DNA of 24,701 bases from CAYNND01 sp964528735. GTDB lineage: Bacteria; Patescibacteriota; Minisyncoccia; Phycocordibacterales; UBA2100. This document shows positions 20,824 through 24,701 of the stretch, piece by piece. The DNA lies in NCBI GenBank assembly GCA_964528735.1, contig CAZGUV010000012.1, positions 1 to 24,701 of the forward strand, given 5' to 3'. Position numbers and translations under genes: made by a program. Position 1 is the stretch's first letter. Every line of letters starts with the position of its first letter. Under the pieces are notes generated by a model. That model searched no databases. It was not told the origin of the DNA and saw only the letters and a list, made by a program, of their open reading frames with translations.

Positions 20824-22764
20824 ATGAATTCAATCCTCAACGACGCACAAAGACAGGCAGTACTGCACACGACTGGTCCACTACTCATTATTGCAGGTGC
20901 AGGGACAGGAAAGACAAGAACGATTACCGAACGAATTGTCCACCTCATTAGAAGCGGTGTCGCCCCCGAAGAAATTCTTGCAATCACATTCACAAACAAA
21001 GCGGCAAAGGAAATGCGAGAGCGAGTGCATGACCTCATTGTGAAAGACACTGCAATAAATCGACCCGTTGACGCACTCGCGACGGGGATGACAAAACCGT
21101 TCATGTCTACATTTCATTCGCTAGGAGTTGCTCTGCTGCGTGAGTTTGCTCACATAATGGGTTTGAAGCGCCACTTTACTATCTATGACCGAACTGAGAG
21201 TTTGCGTGCAGTAAAGGAAATTATTATTGAGTTAGGATATGACCCGAAGGCGTACGAACCTCGCCAGATATTGAGCATCATCTCAAGAACAAAAGGTGAT
21301 GGACAGACATACGAACACCTCCTTCGGGATTCAAATAATCCCTGGAGAACACTCGCAGGGTCTGTTATGCGACTGTATGATTTAAAACTTCATCATGAGC
21401 ACGCGCTTGATTTTGACGACCTCTTATCGAAAGCAGCTACTCTCCTAAAAGAACACCCGGATGTGCGCGAATTACTCCATCGCCGATGGAAGTATATTCA
21501 CATTGATGAATACCAAGATACAAATGCGATTCAATTTACTATCGCAAAAATGCTTACCGGCCCACAAAACAATATTTGTGCAGTTGGCGATACAGACCAA
21601 CTCATCTACTCATGGCGCGGAGCGCAGCTTGAGAACCTGCTTTCATTCGAAAGTGAATTCCCCGGCACAACAGTGATCGTGCTCGAAGAGAATTACCGCT
21701 CAACACAGCGAATTCTCGACGCTGCAAATGCAGTGATCGAAAAAAATGTAAAGCGTAAATCGAAGCAGCTCTACACGAAAAATCTAGAAGGGGCACACAT
21801 CACACTCCACCAATCATACACAGGTGACGACGAGGCTCGTTCGGTTGCTGAGTCAATCCGCACACTCATACAAGAAAGCGTACCTCCAAGCTCCATCGCT
21901 ATTTTGTATCGAGCAAACTTCTTGTCGCGCGCACTTGAAGACGCGTGCTTGCGTCACGATATACCTTATCAAGTGCTTGGTACCCGATTCTTTGAGCGAC
22001 AAGAGGTGAAAGATGTACTTTCGTACATCCGCGCAGCATTAAACACAATCGCTCCAGGAGACTACGCTCGGGCAGCAAGTACACCACCACGAGGTATAGG
22101 GAAGACGACTCTTTCGAAGGTGCTTGTCGGAAATGCCGAATCACTCACGCAATCCTTGAAGGTAAAAGTCGCACAGTTTGAATCACTCCTCGCGCGAATC
22201 AAAGATGCATGCAATACACTAAAGCCATCTGAGGTAGTTACCTATGTAATCCAAGAGAGTGGCCTCGACGCGCATTACAAAAAGGATGCTACGGACGGAG
22301 AGGAGCGAATACAAAACATGCGCGAATTAGTAACACTCGCAACAAAATACGACGCCGAGACAATCCCTGAAGGTATTGCTCATTTTCTTGACGATGCTGC
22401 GCTTGCTGCTGACCAGGATTCTCTGGAGGGCGAGCATAATTCCGTCAAACTCATGACCATTCATGCTGCAAAGGGGCTCGAGTTTGAACATGTATTTCTT
22501 GTTGGTCTTGAACAAGGAGTATTCCCGAGTGATCATGGCGATGAGCATCGTGATGAGGAAGAGGAGCGCAGACTCATGTACGTCGCGATTACTCGCGCAA
22601 GGAAAGAGCTCCATCTTTCTTATGCGATGATGCGTACAATATATGGACAAACGCATGTAACCATTCCATCTGAATTTATATCTGATATCCCTGCAGAACA
22701 TATCGCTAATACTGCACCACAACAGAGCGGCGAAGGGCGGTCTATGGACCTTATTGATTTTTAG
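20824..22764 (+). CDS. pcrA: UvrD/PcrA-type superfamily 1 DNA helicase
   Basis: A 3'-5' DNA helicase for nucleotide-excision repair, mismatch repair or clearing of replication conflicts. The 646 residues carry the SF1A motifs in order: Q-motif LNDAQRQAV, Walker A AGAGTGKT (K30), Ia ITFTNKAAKEM, II HIDEYQDTN, III GDTDQLIYSWRGA, IV LEENYRSTQRIL, V MTIHAAKGLEFEHVF, and VI YVAITRARKEL. The length is about 70-90 residues below typical PcrA/UvrD because the C-terminal tail is short, so the RNA-polymerase-binding tail of PcrA is likely missing. UvrD, PcrA and Rep cannot be fully separated by motifs alone. I chose the ATG at 20824 (MNSILND). It is divergent from murA and lies 14 bases before rsmA. 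Confidence 0.94.
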   Translation: MNSILNDAQRQAVLHTTGPLLIIAGAGTGKTRTITERIVHLIRSGVAPEEILAITFTNKAAKEMRERVHDLIVKDTAINRPVDALATGMTKPFMSTFHSLGVALLREFAHIMGLKRHFTIYDRTESLRAVKEIIIELGYDPKAYEPRQILSIISRTKGDGQTYEHLLRDSNNPWRTLAGSVMRLYDLKLHHEHALDFDDLLSKAATLLKEHPDVRELLHRRWKYIHIDEYQDTNAIQFTIAKMLTGPQNNICAVGDTDQLIYSWRGAQLENLLSFESEFPGTTVIVLEENYRSTQRILDAANAVIEKNVKRKSKQLYTKNLEGAHITLHQSYTGDDEARSVAESIRTLIQESVPPSSIAILYRANFLSRALEDACLRHDIPYQVLGTRFFERQEVKDVLSYIRAALNTIAPGDYARAASTPPRGIGKTTLSKVLVGNAESLTQSLKVKVAQFESLLARIKDACNTLKPSEVVTYVIQESGLDAHYKKDATDGEERIQNMRELVTLATKYDAETIPEGIAHFLDDAALAADQDSLEGEHNSVKLMTIHAAKGLEFEHVFLVGLEQGVFPSDHGDEHRDEEEERRLMYVAITRARKELHLSYAMMRTIYGQTHVTIPSEFISDIPAEHIANTAPQQSGEGRSMDLIDF

Positions 22765-22767
22765 TCG

Positions 22768-22778
22768 TATAAGAAGGT
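22768..22778 (+). promoter_or_regulatory. -10-like hexamer and purine-rich element before rsmA
   Basis: TATAAG (22768-22773) ends 5 bases before the ATG. AAGAAGG (22771-22777) could instead act as a ribosome binding site, but is only one base from the ATG. Confidence 0.35.
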
Positions 22779-23576
22779 ATGGTATTTGCGAAAAAAAGTC
22801 TGGGCCAACACTTTCTTACATCCGAAAAGGCACTTCGACAGATTGTGGCTTCTGCACAACTGACCCCCACCGATACCGTGCTCGAAATAGGGCCAGGTAG
22901 AGGCGCTTTGACTATCCCACTGCTCAAGACAGGGGCACGGGTCATTGCAGTCGAGAAAGATGAAGACATGGTGAAACACCTCGAAGAACATTGCGCTGAA
23001 GCACTACAAGATGGCTCACTTGTACTCATAAAAGGGGATGTGCGCGCAGTTGATGCTGATACACTCGACGCACTCGTTTCCACAAAAACATATAAAGTTG
23101 TTGCAAATATCCCTTATTACATTACCGGTGAAATACTTAGACAATTTCTTACCATTGAACCCCAACCAACAAGCATGACCCTTCTTGTTCAAAAAGAAGT
23201 TGCTCAGCGGATTGCCCGAGACCCGAAAGAGAGCATCCTATCATTGTCTGTAAAAGTGTACGGCATCCCTGCATATATTGACACCGTACCTGCTGGAGCA
23301 TTTAGTCCGCCACCTTCAGTCGATTCTGCAATTCTACACATACATTCAATATCAAAAAACGCATTTGAAGAAACGAGCGAGCCAGATTTTTTTAGAGCAG
23401 TAAAAATTGGCTTTTCGTCGCGACGAAAACAGCTTCGTGTAAACTTACGCACACACTATACTGACGAATCAATACATGAAATGTACTCTGCATGCGCACT
23501 GCCCCACGATATTCGTGCTGAGGATATTCCATGCATGCAATGGATTCAGATGGTCCAGCACCTCAAAGCACACTAG
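22779..23576 (+). CDS. rsmA: 16S rRNA (adenine1518-N6/adenine1519-N6)-dimethyltransferase
   Basis: RsmA (KsgA) dimethylates two adjacent adenines in helix 45 at the 3' end of 16S rRNA with S-adenosylmethionine, a late 30S maturation check. The 265 residues show KKSLGQHFL at the N-terminus, the SAM-binding motif I LEIGPGRGALT (about 35-45), VIAVEKDEDM (motif II), the catalytic motif IV NIPYYITGE, and GAFSPPPSVDSAI further on. All are typical of KsgA/Dim1. The C-terminal helical domain is full length. It lies 14 bases after the helicase gene and is probably co-transcribed with it, although a -10-like hexamer occurs in the gap. Its stop is 8 bases from the end of the convergent secreted-protein gene. 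Confidence 0.96.
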   Translation: MVFAKKSLGQHFLTSEKALRQIVASAQLTPTDTVLEIGPGRGALTIPLLKTGARVIAVEKDEDMVKHLEEHCAEALQDGSLVLIKGDVRAVDADTLDALVSTKTYKVVANIPYYITGEILRQFLTIEPQPTSMTLLVQKEVAQRIARDPKESILSLSVKVYGIPAYIDTVPAGAFSPPPSVDSAILHIHSISKNAFEETSEPDFFRAVKIGFSSRRKQLRVNLRTHYTDESIHEMYSACALPHDIRAEDIPCMQWIQMVQHLKAH

Positions 23577-23584
23577 TATTCGCA

Positions 23585-23926
23585 CTACTGGCTACTGCCC
23601 ATAAACAAAATAAGTAGGCCCGGGTGAACAATGAGTGGGAGCACTGACTCGATACAGAAATAGGTTGGGCCTGCTGCACCAAGGAGCCACTGACCTGAGC
23701 GACGCGGTGGACCGAATTGATATGTTTTTGTAACTTTTGGAGACCATAGGTATGGACCACCGCGAGGTGCTCCGAGGTTTGCATACACAACGTTGTTGAT
23801 ACAAAAGATTATGCGACCAATCGCACCTCCAAAATAGACTATTGCGTCAGCTCTTTGCGGTACCGCCACACATGAGATGGATACAAAACATATTGCAACC
23901 AAGAAACTTGATATACACCGTTTCAT
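23585..23926 (-). CDS. Small secreted protein with two conserved-looking cysteines
   Basis: The 113-residue protein has a classical signal peptide (MKRCISSFLVAICFVSIS, cleaved near RADA at 25-28). The mature part of about 85 residues contains YFGGAIGRIIFCINN (Cys42), LGAPRGGPYLW, FGPPRRSGQWLLG, YFCIES (Cys91) and a final FMGSS. I recall small secreted proteins of this pattern (FGG, two Cys, GQW-LLG, MGSS/TS) in Parcubacteria genomes, with no known function. The cysteines could form a disulfide outside the cell. The signal-peptide end PQRADA is very like PQRTDA of the M23 protein. The ATG at 23926 has TACACT ending 6 bases upstream. The frame above it lacks a better start. Confidence 0.75.
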   Translation of the reverse strand: MKRCISSFLVAICFVSISCVAVPQRADAIVYFGGAIGRIIFCINNVVYANLGAPRGGPYLWSPKVTKTYQFGPPRRSGQWLLGAAGPTYFCIESVLPLIVHPGLLILFMGSSQ

Positions 23927-23932
23927 AGAAAT

Positions 23933-23947
23933 AGTGTAGCACGTGCT
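23933..23947 (-). promoter_or_regulatory. -10 hexamer and adjacent palindrome of the secreted-protein gene
   Basis: TACACT (23933-23938) ends 6 bases before the ATG. It touches AGCACGTGCT (23938-23947), a perfect 10-bp palindrome that also falls at the -35 position of the divergent gene. Confidence 0.5.
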
Positions 23948-23960
23948 TTTAATTCTCAGA

Positions 23961-23966
23961 TATACT
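23961..23966 (+). promoter_or_regulatory. -10 hexamer of the right-edge gene
   Basis: TATACT ends 7 bases before the ATG at 23974. Confidence 0.55.
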
Positions 23967-23973
23967 ATCCACC

Positions 23974-24701
23974 ATGAGAACATGGTTTGGCATTATCGGT
24001 AGTTTATGCATCGGACTGCTTGTAATCATTGCGCTCGTTGTGAACAAACCAGCTCCGACTCGCCCTGAACTACAGTTTGAAGATGGAGGCGTTGTTCAAG
24101 AGCAGGAAGAACAACACGAGTACAAGCTCTGGAGACCAGAAGACACCCGGATAAGTGACCAGGACTCCTTTGGCGAAGGGTGGGAAAATCGCATCATACG
24201 CGATAAAAATGTTGCGGAAAAGTACAAAAAACCGACCGATGCTCCATCAGCACAACCCAAAGGAACACCAAGTGATACCCGCACACCAGTCGAGTATGTC
24301 CAAGTGGGAGATATGTGGAAATCAAACAAGAAGATTGAGCTCAATAATTGGGAAAGTACACCTGAAGAAGACGCGGTAAAAAAGACCATTCGTGCGTTTG
24401 GCAATGCAGTGGGAACAAAAATACAAGGTTTCACCATTTCTCATGGAACCCAAAATGACCGCCTCGGTGCTTTTGTCATCGAACGTTCAGAGTCAGACAA
24501 AAAATACATTGAATCTCTTGCGAATGACTATGATAACTTGGCTCGATCTATTGAAGGTATTGATTCACCTTCAGCATTTTCTGAAGAACATAAAGCATTT
24601 GTTGCTGGATACCACAGCATTGCTGATGGTCTTCGTGTTTTGAAGCGCGCAACAGATGATAAGAGCACCTATGAACACATGCTTACTTACAACACTCATG
24701 T
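23974..24701 (+). CDS. Membrane-anchored hypothetical protein, truncated by window edge
   Basis: An open frame of 242 codons runs off the right end without a stop. The start MRTWFGIIGS leads into one membrane segment (about 5-23, rich in Ile, Leu and Val), and the rest lies outside. After an acidic, charged linker (about 35-110, with EEQHEYKLWRPED) comes a more regular helical region: EDAVKKTIRAFGNAVGTKIQ, LGAFVIERSESDKKYIESLA, and FVAGYHSIADGL. No Cys pair, protease or nuclease motif is visible, and I recognise no family. The N-terminus lacks a clear cleavage site, so it is probably an uncleaved anchor. It is divergent from the small secreted protein, sharing a 47-base promoter region with a palindrome, so the two may act together in the envelope. 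Confidence 0.78.
   Translation, partial: MRTWFGIIGSLCIGLLVIIALVVNKPAPTRPELQFEDGGVVQEQEEQHEYKLWRPEDTRISDQDSFGEGWENRIIRDKNVAEKYKKPTDAPSAQPKGTPSDTRTPVEYVQVGDMWKSNKKIELNNWESTPEEDAVKKTIRAFGNAVGTKIQGFTISHGTQNDRLGAFVIERSESDKKYIESLANDYDNLARSIEGIDSPSAFSEEHKAFVAGYHSIADGLRVLKRATDDKSTYEHMLTYNTH

Noticed and set aside
1..24701. CRISPR array, insertion sequence or prophage
   Set aside because: I saw no regularly spaced repeats, no transposase motifs and no phage structural genes on either strand.

Overview
The window reads as chromosomal DNA of a Patescibacteria (CPR) bacterium, most likely of the Parcubacteria type. This is an inference from gene content and style, not from a marker-gene search. The support is: compact genes with gaps of a few bases, almost no Shine-Dalgarno sequences, tRNA genes without encoded CCA, an HTH-MurA fusion, tandem membrane proteins of a kind I associate with CPR conjugation-type ATPases, and a small secreted protein of a CPR-like family. 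TAA, TAG and TGA all act as stops, so the code looks standard.

Layout. From 1 to 6298 everything points left: a very acidic small protein; a sigma factor followed by an overlapping single-pass membrane protein (possible sigma/anti-sigma pair) behind an M20 peptidase; two tandem paralogous membrane proteins; tRNA-Pro; and a YraN-family nuclease. The interval 6083-6600 holds four parS-like (ParB-binding) palindromes and two DnaA-box-like 9-mers. To its right are tRNA-Gly and tRNA-Arg (leftward), then a rightward CCA-adding enzyme. Transcription therefore diverges around a candidate centromere/origin-proximal segment.

From 8340 to 14593 lie exonuclease III and a Xer-type recombinase (both leftward), then rpsO with a clear terminator, a NYN-domain protein with a PQ-loop-like membrane protein, an RBBP9-type hydrolase (leftward) and pnp. 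From 14565 to 24701 come an unknown single-pass membrane protein overlapping pnp, a DksA/TraR zinc-finger protein, ComM, an M23/LysM peptidase and the HTH-MurA fusion (both leftward), a UvrD/PcrA helicase, RsmA, a small secreted protein (leftward), and a truncated membrane-anchored protein running off the right edge.

Common theme. About fifteen genes carry a -10 hexamer (TATAAT, TATACT, TACACT and similar) ending 5-8 bases before the start codon, ten of them at exactly 6. This implies leaderless transcription and was used to choose several starts. Functionally the window mixes tRNA maturation and RNA turnover (CCA enzyme, PNPase, NYN, RsmA, S15), DNA maintenance and uptake (Xth, Xer, UvrD, ComM, YraN, parS) and envelope functions (MurA, M23, secreted and membrane proteins).
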